Below, in pieces: positions 20,985 through 32,048 of a stretch of DNA of 64,000 nucleotides; position 1 is the stretch's first letter; every line of letters starts with the position of its first letter. Origin of the DNA: Desmodesmus armatus. Its lineage: Eukaryota; Chlorophyta; Chlorophyceae; Sphaeropleales; Scenedesmaceae. The translations under genes and the position numbers were made by a program. Below the pieces are notes generated by a model. The model worked only from the letters and a program-made list of their open reading frames with translations. It made no database searches and was not told the origin of the DNA. Location of the stretch: NCBI GenBank assembly GCA_007449985.2, contig VIIQ02000162.1:1-64000 (forward strand), in the 5' to 3' direction.

Positions 20985-23900
20985 AGGGACTCCAATACAC
21001 TTTGATACGGTGTTTTTCTGAGTCGTGGCCTTCTTCGAAGGTTGTCCAGCCTCGCAGGCATGGACAAACAGCCAGCACAAGCCGGGGCCCTGCACACACC
21101 CCAACATCAGCATGCAAGGCCACCCAGAGATGCCCGCATGCTCCAGCGCTAGTAACATGCTAGGTCATTTCTGCGCTGGTGGTGCCGGATTCTGCGCTTG
21201 CTTTTTACAATGGCTGTCCTTGTCTTGCCAGGTCTCTTCTCTTGGTGGTGAGTGCTGTCCTTGACTGTCGAGGTTGGCAGTGCCGGCCCAAGCCCTTCAG
21301 GCTCTTACAACTTCCAATTTGTGCTTGTGACATGGGCTTGTGGTGCCAACACCAGTTGACGGTTAGCTACGTGAGTGGCATGCTTTCTAATTACAGAGGC
21401 ACTACCCTGGTACTACCCTGGTACTACCAGGTTTTGTTTGATACATGGGCGGCTACTGCTGCTTGTGCCCTATGGGTCAACAAGACCTTCAGTCAAGGGC
21501 AGGCCGCAGGGCCAACCTTGCGTCTTCGGCAATAAGCTAGCCAGCAGCGCGTCTGTTGACAGCGTTCTGTGTGTGCGTCAACCGACGATTTTGCTCAGGG
21601 CCTGGTGGTTGCTGCACACTGCATGAGCACCAACTTTGCAGTTTCCTGCACCTTGTGCTTGTGCTTCTACGTGACAGCATGCAACTGCTGATGCTGGCAT
21701 GTGCAAGTGCGATTGATAACATGTGCATGCAACGGGGACGTTGTGGTGCATGCAATTGGCAGCTGTTGTGTACCACGCATGACCCGAGGTGGCCACCGCG
21801 CGCAGCGTGTGTGCGCCCCTCGCTCGGCTAGTTGCATGGCCGCACAATAAATGTCATGGGGTCGTATTGGCAGCACGCCGGCTTGCAAAGCAAGATTTGC
21901 AAAGTGCAATATAGAATGCCGGGTGCACAACTTGCGGAGCGTTGGCGCTGCGTCTCAATGGTGTTGCTGGTGTTAGCGGGTGGTGCGTTGCTTGATCTTG
22001 GCCGCCTGGCAGCAAGGCATAGGGTGGGACATAAAGTTGCTGTGGGGGGATGTGTCTCCGCGTGGTTGTGTAGCTGGAGCCAGACTGCAGTGCATTTCCA
22101 CTGGCGCTGGGTCTGTGCTTGCAGCAGTCGCAGTTTGGAGCCGTGTTTTGTGGTAACCTGTGTTGTGGTTTGGGGGCAGTCCTGGCTGCTGAGCTTGCAC
22201 AGACCTTGTGCTTCAGCCAGGATTAGTAATCCTGTGGATTAGTAATCCTGTACTTTGGGCAGTCGGCAGTGCTGGCTGATTTGATGCTGTGCCTGCACAA
22301 AATCCTGTGCGGCAGCTCGGACTTTGCAATCAAGTAGCTGTCCACATGTTGGAAGGCAAGCTGCAGTTTGCAGCTGGTTTGTTGCCTGTAGTTGGAGTCT
22401 GGCTGCAATTTTGGCCAAAGCTACTTGGGTTGGTGCTGCGTTGCAGCCTCTAGTAGCACTTGGCAATCAAAGCACTGCATCAGCCTTCATGCAGGAGCAA
22501 TTTGCAGTCACTGTTGACCCTTGAGGCAGCGCGTGTTGCCTTGTGTACTGTACCTGTGTGGAGCACCTAGCAGACCCAACGCCGTGGGTTGGGAGCGCGT
22601 TGCCTCGTGTGGTATGGGTCTGAATAAACAAATGGCTGGTGTTAGCTCGCCTCTGGTCTTAGCTGCTCCTGCCTCTGACGTTGGTCGGGGCAGCCAGGCA
22701 CAGGCCAGTTTGCAGCACGCTTGCCTGTGGTTGGAAGCTGTTTCGTGGGTGCAACTGTGGTGCAAGCTTTGTACGGTGGAGCTCGTGGGTCGGCTGGCGT
22801 GTGAAGTTCCTGCAGGCCTCAGCACAGCCGGTGCTTTATAGCCCCTAAGCCTGGAAGCTTAGGTGCAGCTGTGCTGCTTGTGCTGGCTTCGGTGCGCTCA
22901 AGGGCGCACACAATAGTGTGGCATGGCTTCATAATTTCCCACACAAATAAGGTATGCTGGTTGGGCATAGAGGAGGTTGCACAAGCGTGCATGTATCACA
23001 TGGCATTGCTTAGCGGCATGGTTGTATTTGCGGTTGCGGCGGTTGCTGTATGATTAGCTTGTTGTGCATCTGGGGCAGACTGCTGCGTCTTTTGCACACG
23101 GTTATAGTCATCTGTTGTTGGTCAGCGACCAACCAAGCTGAGCTGCTGTTTGACCAGCAGGCAAACAGATGTGGCACACGCAGCGTCGGTGCCTTGAATC
23201 AAAACGAGCTCTTGCTGTGCATCAGCAGAGTTTGTGTCCAAAGGATGTGTGGATGCTCATGTACGCTGTGGTGGTGGGTCAGCCTGCATGCTGACGGTGC
23301 CGGCTACCGTGTGGTTTGTACGGACACCAAGCAATGTCTACAAAGCACCCTATGCATGTGCTTGCTGGACTCGATGCTGTTGATATCGCCACTGTAAGTG
23401 GCTGCATCTGTGCTTGCTGTTATGGGATGCTCGGGCTACAAGAAGGATACTGCTGCGCAGCCTCTGCAGGTCAGGTTGTGCTGGCTTCGTGTTGTTGTGT
23501 GCTAGATGCTTGGTACGCTAGGTTTCAGCAGGATCAAGAAGATGCATGAGTGCTGCATGTTGGTTGGTATCTGTCTAGGATGCCTTTGACTGCATGTTCT
23601 CTCTTTGTCTTTGGTGTTGCATGTTGGTTCTGATGCGTGTGGTGCATCTGTCCTATTGAAACCCTGCCAGGGGTTGCGCACCGTTGCGCATCGGCTCTTC
23701 TGGTCTTGGAGGTGTGTTACTTCCGGATGGCGGATGGTACGCGTTCCTGCAGGCAGGCTGACTTGCTGTGCTGCTGCATGCAGTGCTACAACAGCAGCAT
23801 ATGAAGGTGTGTCTCGACACTGCTCTGGCGTGTGTTTTGAAACACACATAAGCCCATGCAGCATGCAGTGCGCGGGAGCTCCATTCTTTACTGTGCTGGT

Positions 23901-25143
23901 GGCCTTGCCATCGGTTGGAATGTTTGCTTTCATGGATCTTCCCCTGTCATGTCCCTCTGCTCAGCAGCGCTGCTTGAGCAAGGACATTATCCCCCTCTCT
24001 TGCTGCATGCAAGACGAGTGGCAAGCACCTACCGACTTGTCGTTTCGAGTCAACAAGCACCATCCATCATCTGACTCCGCGTCGAGTCAACCTGGGGAGA
24101 CCTGCTAGGACATAACGGCCTTGACCGGCAGCTCTGCTGTCGCTTGGTCTTAGGTCAGCACAGCTTACGCAGCAGCTAGGCTGTGCCCTTAGACTGTAAC
24201 AAGTGTTCAAGCAGGCAATGCTGCTCCCAAGGAAGCATGTGGATGTCAGCCCAAAGGCGCCCTGCAGTATAACACAGCCCATGACAGATGGCAAAAGTCA
24301 TCCCGAGGACGCCGTTGCCCTGAAAGCTGCACCACACTAGCCGAACGCTGAAGGTATGATGCTGATAGCAACCCGTCGCGCTACCAACCTTGTGATGCAT
24401 TCATTCATTCAGTCCACAAACACACACGGCTCACAGCTGCGCAACTCTCTCTTGCACGCTCTGGCTGTCGAGCCCTACCCCCCAAAATCTGAAGGGTCCG
24501 GATGCACGCACGCGAGCACATTGACCGCTGCACAATGCTCGCATACTGCTTGCTGCCTCAATACATGCTTGCCCCACTGCTGCATACATACGGACCATTG
24601 CCACTCCCTTCACGGAAGAGAGCCCCGCGCCACTGCAGACGCTGCTGAAAACGCCTGGAGTACCAGCAGCAACTGCTGCCTGCCCGCAACGGCAGCTGCT
24701 GCCCCCCTAAGCCCTACTGGGCCACCCCAGGCGCTACTGTCATAGCACCAGCTGCAGCCCCAGCAGCCCCAGCAGCCGCTGCCAACATAACCCCACTCTG
24801 GAAATAGGCTACTTCCACAGCAGCACCAATCGAACGCCGGGGGAGGGGGGGGTAGGGTTGGTAGGAAGTACCAGTGAACGCCCCTGCTGTCCCTGAGCAC
24901 GCGCAAAGCTTATTCCACAGTGCCGACAGGGTCCACTCTCAGCCTCTACACCCTCTGCCAATCACTGCCGGCATCATCTGCTGCTGCTGCTGCCAACACT
25001 GCTTGTGGGCTATAGCTTGCGCTGCGTTGCTCTCATACGCTGCCAGCATCGCCATCTGCTGCTGCTGCCAACACTGCTTGTGGGCTGTGCCTCGTGCTGC
25101 GTTGCATCCTGGCCTGCAGCAGTCACTCAATTGGGAAGGCGCT
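20985..25143. other. Convergent intergenic region, no gene seen
   Basis: From 20985 to about 24100 the + strand is G/T-rich; from about 24150 to 25143 it turns A/C-rich. The switch fits convergent transcription of the Cys-rich gene and DGAT2. TGTAA at 23393-23397 may end the + transcript, which would give a 3' UTR of about 2.4 kb. A tandem duplication of about 75 bp (ccaacactgcttgtgggct at about 24993 and 25066) lies in the DGAT2 3' flank, and ggtt repeats lie at 25258-25283. I see no coding exons. Confidence 0.55.
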
Positions 25144-28100
25144 TCACTCGATTGAGAGTGGCCTGTCCTGCCAGCCGTAGCTGCCCTTGTGGCGGTCGTA
25201 CAACTCCTGAAGGGACTTCACAACCTGCACACAGACACACGCGTACACATAAACCCATGGGTTGGTTGGTTGGTTGGTTGGTCAAACCCCCTTCACTGAG
25301 ACTTCCGTCATCAAGAAATAGGAGAGCAGGAACACATGAAAAAAATTTCAGCCTGTTGACTAGAGGCAGCTGGTGGTTGTTCTTGCTGCGCAACCCCAGT
25401 ACGTGCTGTCCAATCTGTGCTATCCAGGCATTTGCATCACAACCGGCCACGGTACAGTAGTACGGCCCCTTGCATATGTTGCGCAGCTGTAGCAGCCACT
25501 ACACGTTTGCAGCAGGCACCCACCTGTGCGTGGATGTCGTCCACTGTCTTTTCAAACTTCTCCTTGTCAGCCAAGGGGTCCACCTTGGGCACAGGGATGG
25601 GCTCACCACTCACCTGCAACGTAAAACCAGGAAAGCAGCAAATAGTGGCAGCAGTGTTGCTAGATCAGCACATGTTTCTAGCGTGTCACAACAGCAGTAC
25701 TGTGTTGGACAGCACGGTATTTGTGATGCATGGTGGATGCATGCTGCGCAGGAAAGCAGAGAAGGGGCGGCAAGGTGCAGCCGGCGCTGGTCACGCACGA
25801 CTCAGTCTAGGTACCCTGACTGGGGTCTGGGGGTAAAGGCGCACAGATGAGGGACGCCTGACGCCCCTAATATCAGAAGTTGTCTAGCGTCCGGGCCTAA
25901 CTCGCATGCCAGTGGGCGTTGAACTCACCAACTTGATCTTGCTAGATAACTAGTTAGTACTGACCAAAAACTCACCATGTAGAGAGGGACCTTGCGGGGC
26001 ACTGGCGTCCCCCAGCGGCCCACGAGGAAGCCCAGGGCAGAGCGGTTCTTGCGCGCAACGTTAGCCAGAGACTGCGGCCAGAAGTCAAACACCTGGAGAG
26101 ACAGGACGGGAGGGACAGGGAAGTCAGGCAGGGAGGCAACAATTGGTGTGAAGCAAAGGTAAATGTGCAGAGAGGTCTAGCCTGCACAGCTGTGTGGCCA
26201 CGAGGTCATTCCTGCCGCATTGGCTATGTCAAACACAAGCCAACAGCTTGATTTGGCGTCATGTAGCTGTTGGAGACAGAGGTGTGACCAGTTTCATCTT
26301 TCTGCGGTGTCACAAGCTCCCACCCAACCCCATGGCACCCTTGCCAGCCACGACGCAAACAAAAAGGTTTCAACACGTATCAGCAATGCAAGTGTCAGTA
26401 ATTGGTAGCAATGCACACAAAGGGTATCAGCCAGTCCGTCCTACCTGCGTGTTGCCGTAGTGGTAGACGGGGATGATACCCCCATCCAGCCCCTGCTCCA
26501 CTGCAACCTTCACAAAGCCCTTGCGGGTCAGCAGCATGATGCGCTCCTTACGCTTGTGCTGCACGTACGCAAATGGGATGGGGTGAGAGGACAGGGGTCA
26601 AAAACACCATAAAGCAACACGCCTTTGCGGGTCAACAGCACGATGCGCTCCTTGCCCTTGTGCTGCACGCACGGAAATGGGGTGGAGTCAGAGGGCAGAG
26701 GTGGGGTCAAGGTACAGCAAGCTAAGAGCGCAGATCAGCAACCTTTATGAAGCCCTTGCGTGTCAGCAGCATGATGCGCTCCTTGCGCTTGTGCTGCATG
26801 TACAAACATGGGGTGGGGTCAGAGGGCAGGGGTCACAAATACACAGAAAAAAGCCCTTGCGAATCAGCAGCATAGTGCGTTTCTTGCGCTTGTGCTGCAC
26901 ATACGGAAATGGGGTGGGGTCAGAGGGCAGAGGTGGGGTCAGGTTGAGGCAAGCAAAGAGCGCAGACAAGCGACCTTCACAACGCCCTTGCGAGTCAGCA
27001 GCATGATGTGCTCCTTGCGCTTGTGCTGCACGTTACGGAAAGGGGGCAAGTAAAGAGCCCGCAAGTGAAGAGCGCGCGCAGTGGTGAGGTAGCTGCACAC
27101 TGCAAATGCCTACGTGCTGCTGCTGCAGCAGATATGGGGAGGGGGGGGTGTTGTTGAAGCTATGTACTTTCACCTCCTGGCGGTGAATTTGCTTGGCGGT
27201 GTTTTTTCTGGGAAAATGGTGTGGGTTTCAAGGCAAGTTCACAGGGTCAAGGTTGGGGCAAGCATACAGCATGCATAAGCAAGCTTTGCAAACTTCTTGC
27301 GCGCCAGCAGCATGATGCGCTCCTTGCGCTTGTGCTGCACATGTCACAGCACATACGGATAGGGGTGGGGTCAGAGGACAGGGGTCCCTTTACCTGCCAC
27401 GCCTAGAAACTTAGTCATTGTGCTGCACGTACGGAAATGGGGTGGGGTCAATGGCAGGTATCTGTATAATGTCCAGGTTCAAGGGCAAGTAAAGAGTGTG
27501 CACAGTGTGGTAACTGCGCACTGCAGATGCCTATGCTGCAGAAGATTCAAGCGGCTGCAGCAGCACGTAGGCAACTGCAGGCGCAGCCACTTCAGATTTG
27601 CTTGGCTGAGGTCATCTTTCCGCAATGCTTGCTGTGCCCCCTACCTGCATGTACATCTCTGCAATGCCGCCAACGATCACAGCGACGCTGCCTTTCTGCA
27701 AAATTCTCTTGAAGTTCTTTGGTGTGGCCTCCACTGAGCCCAGCCAAGCAATGAAGTGGCGCCAGAAGGGGATGCTGAACACACTGCTGGCCGCGAGGCT
27801 GTAGATGTTGAAGAAAGGCCAAATGGCTTGGCAAAGAGTGCCTGCAGATCAAAACAATGTCGCCACACAGAAAGTAACGGTTCCTATCAACCAAATGGGA
27901 GGCAGTAGATGTTGAAGAAAGGCAAAATGGCTTGGCAAAGAGTGCCTGCAGATCAAAAGATGGCGCCACTTCATGAAGGAAGCGACAGGAAGAAAGAATG
28001 GAACCGTTCCTATCGATGATGGAGTCCATGCATACATAGACAACATTTGGGGGCAGGCAACTTAGCACACGGTCCCTGAATACGGAGACAACAACGCCGC

Positions 28101-30027
28101 GCGGGTGCTGCCCGTCCGCAAAACGTGCGTAGCAGTGGTTGCGGCCACAGCTGGCAGCAGTAGGCAGAGATGACAACACTGGGGTGCATGTGGATGCCAC
28201 AAACGGAGTGCTGGTGCATGCCAGCCAGACTATCTGCACACCAAAACTCAGAACTTGCCTGGGCTCTGGTCAACCCCACCTCGAGCCAACACTATACACG
28301 TGCGCACTGCGCACAGACAGGCCACTCTGCACACAAATGCGTGTTTGATGTGACATGTTTTCAGTTGTCTGCGACGCCTGCCGCAAACACACACAGCTGA
28401 CGCAAGACAGACACACAACTGACGCAAGACCCTACGCCCCCCCCCAAAGATAAACTAACCCTCGTAGCCAGACATGTCATTGGGCAAAAGCTTACCTGCA
28501 ATGAGCTCACTCATGGGGAACACGCCATGAGGGAACTCCACAAAGATGTATGTTTTCTCAGGGTCCAGCGTTGACTCATTCAGGTAGCTGAAGTGAAAGT
28601 ACTCACGCCATGTCTTGAACACCCACGACCTGCAGTGCAGACAGCGCGAGCAACAGCGTTGAAGACAGCGCAAGCATCGGCATTGAACTTGCGCATACAG
28701 ACAAGCGTGCTACAGCACTACCTGCAGTACTGCACTACCTGCACTGCAGCATTACCTACAGTACAGCACTACCTGCACTACATGTACCGCGCGTACTTCA
28801 TGTCAGAGCGCGTACTACATGTACAGCGTCACCGCATCTCATGCGCAGCCTTACCTGCAGAAGGCGTTCCACAGCACAGGCTTGGGTGGCAGCAGCACCG
28901 TCAGCCAGATCGCCAGCGTGATGTAGCGAGCTGTAGAGCTGAAGAAGCAAGCAATGAACAGGCTGATCAGGATGTGCATCCATCCTGCAGCAGCAGCAGC
29001 AGCAGCAGTGGCCATGCCAGCACGCAAAGTCAGGGGAGAGATAGCAGAGCTGATCGCAGCACATGTACGATGCAAAGCATGCACCTGTCGACAGCAATAT
29101 GCCTGAGAAGGGGGTGCATAACATGCCACTACCTGCTGCAGCTGCTAGCGCTGCTGCTGTGCTGCCTTGGCGATATTCCAACATGTTTGCAGGGTTGGCA
29201 GAGGCGGAATGGCCAGACCCCTGATAGCCGCTGGTGCCAATGCTAATGCTTTTGGCTGCTGCCACTGCTGCGTCCTGTGCTCCAGCTGCTGCCTTGCTGC
29301 CACACATGGCAGCAGCTGCTGATCCACCAGATCATACCCGGCAAACCACACACTCCCGGAATGACCACACACTGCCAATCAAGCTGGCTGTTGCAGCTGG
29401 CCTGGCACATACACACTCTGTGTCAACACATGGTGCCACTGTGTTTGTATACACTGTGCTGGGGGTGCTGGGTCTGTCTAGACATGGCGCCTGGTTTGTG
29501 AGGTGGGCTGGCCCGCGCGCGGTGGTGCTACTTGCCTGTGTACAGCGTCAGCGTGGTGATCGCCACCAGCCAGGAGATAAACGACTGCTTGCTGTCCTTT
29601 GACAGGTTGTCTGAATAAATCCTGCAGCCGGGCGCAACACAAGGGCCTAGGTGACCAGTAGCTCAACACAGCTGCTACTAGCAGTATGCATGGGGAAATC
29701 AGGCACGGTGTACAGCTGCATGGTGGGAGCCATGATCACATTTGTTATGCCAGAGCTTGCAGCATGCCATGCCAACAGTGCAAGGCGACCACACCAGCCA
29801 ACCCCTGGCCAACCCTGCAACACCACAGCACCAGCCTGTCGCTGCTCTGCTTGAAAAGCACTGGTGCATTCCCTACCATCCAAGATGGTGAGGCAAGCAG
29901 CTGTAGAGGTGGGTCTGGCCAGCTTACTGACACAACAGCAGAGAGTGCCTCTCCATCCTCAGTGCTGCTGGGGCCAGACAGCCTACCTGACATTTGTGGG
30001 CGCCTGACCCGAACCAGTGTCGATCAT
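25144..30027 (-). CDS. Type-2 diacylglycerol acyltransferase (DGAT2/DGTT-like)
   Basis: Nine exons on the - strand: 30027-29987, 29621-29536, 28984-28855, 28629-28496, 27841-27645, 26558-26445, 26092-25976, 25613-25524 and 25224-25144. They give 329 residues with no frameshift. The enzyme transfers an acyl group from acyl-CoA to diacylglycerol, the last step of triacylglycerol synthesis, at the ER. Visible: a short N-terminus (MIDTGSGQAPTNVR), hydrophobic helices at about residues 30-57 and 62-75, the PHG catalytic motif (EFPHGVFP, 119-121), the conserved VAVIVGGIAEMY and RKGFVKVAVE blocks, PVYHYGN, and the usual C-terminal LQELYDRHKGSYGW. The start was chosen because the short exon 1 joins in phase 2 and resembles algal DGTT N-termini. 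Exon 2 uses a GC donor (CAG|GCAAGT). Introns 4 and 5 contain copies of the following exon start. Confidence 0.93.
26600..27460 (-). repeat. Serial copies of DGAT2 exon 6 start with acceptor
   Basis: The intron before exon 6 carries five further copies, plus a partial sixth, of the exon's first 40-65 bp with its acceptor. They lie near 26621-26672, 26748-26800, 26852-26905, 26985-27035, 27290-27345 and 27415-27450. Each full copy has tgcag before CACAAG on the - strand and reads HKRKERIMLLTRKG or close variants (HKGKERIVLLTRKG). The shared flank toward the branch point side (ggaaatggggtggggtcaga on the + strand) is copied too. No copy has a donor, so each is a decoy acceptor. Confidence 0.85.
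27897..27960 (-). repeat. Copy of DGAT2 exon 5 start with acceptor
   Basis: The segment tagatgttgaagaaaggc...aaatggcttggcaaagagtgcctgcagatcaaaa occurs in the true exon 5 (from 27841 downwards) and again about 103 bp upstream in the intron. The copy keeps the acceptor gatctgcag and about 55 bp of exon, then diverges into intron. This is the same pattern as for exon 6. Confidence 0.8.
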
Positions 30028-31426
30028 TGTTTCAATGTGACTTCAGGATGGGTCACTCCGCGCCCTGTGCAGGTGCTCAGCGATGTAGCGCTACCAGAAC
30101 CAGCTCAACTTGTCGATGCAAGACTGCACCGGAGGTCACGGAGAAGGATTTGATACTATGAAAACAATTCAACCTTCAGGGTGGGCTTGTCACCGTCTTG
30201 ATGACAACTCGCGTCACCATTAGTAATCTGGTGTTGAGCTTGCAGAACCAGCTGAACGTGCTTTGGTCCCTGTCGACGTAAAAGTGTGCAAGAGTACAGC
30301 GCTGTGTTATTCAACAGCAGTGGTGCATCCAGTCCGTAGTGCTGTATAGTTGGCACTGCACACTGTGTTGCTGCTGAGCAGCAATGCTGGAGGCAGCAAA
30401 GCCTTGTTTGCCAGCTGGGTGGGTGGGTGGGTTGGTGGACTGCTCATTCTTGAGGAAGTTTAGTTCCCCGGAGAAGGGGCCTGTCACAGATGTGTGTGTG
30501 TGTGTGTGTGTGGGGGGGGGGGGGGTGGCAGCAGCAATCACTGCCACACACGGGTCCTGCCACACCTGGGCTGGCCCGTTGCCCCATTGAGGAAGTTTAG
30601 TTCCCCGGAGAAGGGGCCTGTCACAGATGTGTGTGTGTGTGTGGGGGGGGGGGGGTGGCAGCAGCGATCACTGCCACACACGGGTCCTGCCACACCTGGG
30701 CTGGCCCGTTGCCCCATTGATTGATGAGGGCAGCAGCATGGTGCTTGTCCAGTGTACACTACGAGCATGCCCCCCCCCCCCCCCCCCCCCCGCAAGGCCT
30801 CAGGCTCTCTGAGAGAGCGTCAACATGAGTACCAGCCGCCAGGCATTTGGGCAAACACAACAGTGTACACTGTCACTGGTGCCTTTTTGGGGCGCCCCTT
30901 TCAAATGCCTTGGCTTACGGTTCTGTTCACGGCCAGCCTGGCACCAGGCGGCAAGGCAACAAATCTGCATATCTGCAAGGCTCAGAAGAAGCTGGTGTGT
31001 TGTACTGTACATAAGTACAGTATTGGTACACATCAGTCAGCAATTGCAGCAACTGTCTGGTGGGAGCAGACACGTTGCAAACCTTTCTACACACACACAC
31101 ACCCAGATAATGCACTTTAGCCTCTTCCAACCCCTAAAGGTTTGGTGATGCGGAACTGCCATCCTAGATGTTGCTGAAGCAGTGGACGGCAGTGGCATTG
31201 AGCGTAGCAACTGGTGCACACCCCACTGTGTTCCGGGTCTATTTGACTACATGCGCATGTTACCCAGGCCTATTTGGTTGCTGCGTGCATGCTGCTGTTG
31301 AGCACAGGCCTGTTGCTGGTAGGTGCCAGGGGCAAGAGGCGGATTTGTGAGGGAAGAGTGGAGAGGAGGTGGGGCGGGAGAGGAGGTGGGACACCACAGT
31401 GGTGTTGGGTTTTTTTGGTGTATAGC
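30028..31426. other. Spacer between DGAT2 and U2 snRNA
   Basis: This is DGAT2 upstream sequence with CA/GT microsatellites and long G or C runs (30512-30525, 30644-30655, 30770-30791). A small - strand frame (about 30289-30173, HVQLVLQAQHQITNGDASC) follows an acceptor-like cag and ends in TAG. It has no partner exons and is probably fortuitous. No clear TATA box was found for DGAT2. Confidence 0.5.
30451..30720 (+). repeat. 137-bp tandem duplication with GT microsatellite
   Basis: Two copies (30451-30587 and 30588-30720) of a unit: tgaggaagtttagttccccg, then (gt)n(g)n, then ggcagcagc(a/g)atcactgccacacacgggtcc to gccccattga. The copies differ mainly in the length of the GT and G runs, so the duplication is recent. 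Confidence 0.85.
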
Positions 31427-31613
31427 GGGTGCACACTGCTGGAGGTAGTGCAATACCAGCAGCATGCTGATGCGGCTCGGTGCAAGCACCGGGTGCACAC
31501 ATCCCCGAGAAAAATGTAGAAGCAACAAGTGGTTCAATGAACCACAGTTTAGTTGCTAAACTAAACAGAACAGATACTACACTTGATCTTAGCCAAAAAG
31601 CCGAGAAAGGTAT
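31427..31613 (-). ncRNA. U2 spliceosomal snRNA
   Basis: The - strand from 31613 reads ATACCTTTCTCGGCTTTTTG and then GCTAAGATCAAGTGTAGTAT, the near-universal U2 5' end. The branch-point recognition GUAGUA is at RNA positions 34-39 (genome 31580-31575). A stem-loop IIa (GTTTAGTTTAGCAACTAAAC), a second hairpin (GTGGTTCATTGAACCAC), an Sm-like site (ACATTTTTCT) and the terminal hairpin (CTGGTATTGCACTACCTCCAG) follow. The length of about 187 nt matches U2. The only core change I notice is U for C at position 15. It base-pairs with pre-mRNA branch points in the spliceosome. Promoter elements are not recognised, and the 3' end is set by similarity (about 2-3 nt uncertain). Confidence 0.93.
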
Positions 31614-31750
31614 GAAGTAGCAGGAGTGTGGATGCAGAGCACTCCCCAGGGGTGTTGGACAGCAGCAGTGCGTGCTTGGGGGACAGAAGAGAGCCTGCCA
31701 CGTAGGCCATTGAGCCCGGACCAGACACTGGCACCAAACATTTGAAGACC

Positions 31751-32048
31751 TTATTCTAAAAAGTATTCAGCCAACTTCAAGCCCTTGGCAGCATCTGTAG
31801 ACAACTTTGCCCCCGCCAGGTCCAACGGTGGGTGTTGCGGTTATACTCAACTCAACAGTATCGAATGGCGCCAACATAGCGCGGAGAACCAGCTCTGTAG
31901 ATATTGATGCATCGCAGTCCCTGGCCTGCATGCTGACAGATGGTGACTGGCTGATCTGCTGCTGTCTGGCTGATTCCTGAGCAGGGATACTCTTCCTGCT
32001 CAGCACACTTGATAGCTCTCTAAGCTTTTCTGATGAACGTCTTGGCAA
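31751..32048 (-). CDS. 3' exon of an unknown protein
   Basis: The - strand reads SEKLRELSSVLSRKS, a Gln/Ser-rich stretch, then STELVLRAMLAPFDTVELSI. After a shift of one base (GTTGG read as GTGG near 31821) it continues as DLAGAKLSTDAAKGLKLAEY to a TAA at 31751-31753. The helical, Lys-rich end looks like a genuine C-terminus. Upstream exons were not found, so the start is unknown. Unlike the other breaks in this window, this one would need a base removed rather than added, so the joining is less sure. Its stop lies 138 bp upstream of the U2 5' end on the same strand, so its 3' UTR would overlap the U2 promoter. I do not recognise the family. Confidence 0.4.

Noticed and set aside
30156..30356. 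- strand frame ending HVQLVLQAQHQITNGDASC as a last exon
   Set aside because: No partner exons, and it sits only about 150 bp before the DGAT2 ATG on the same strand.
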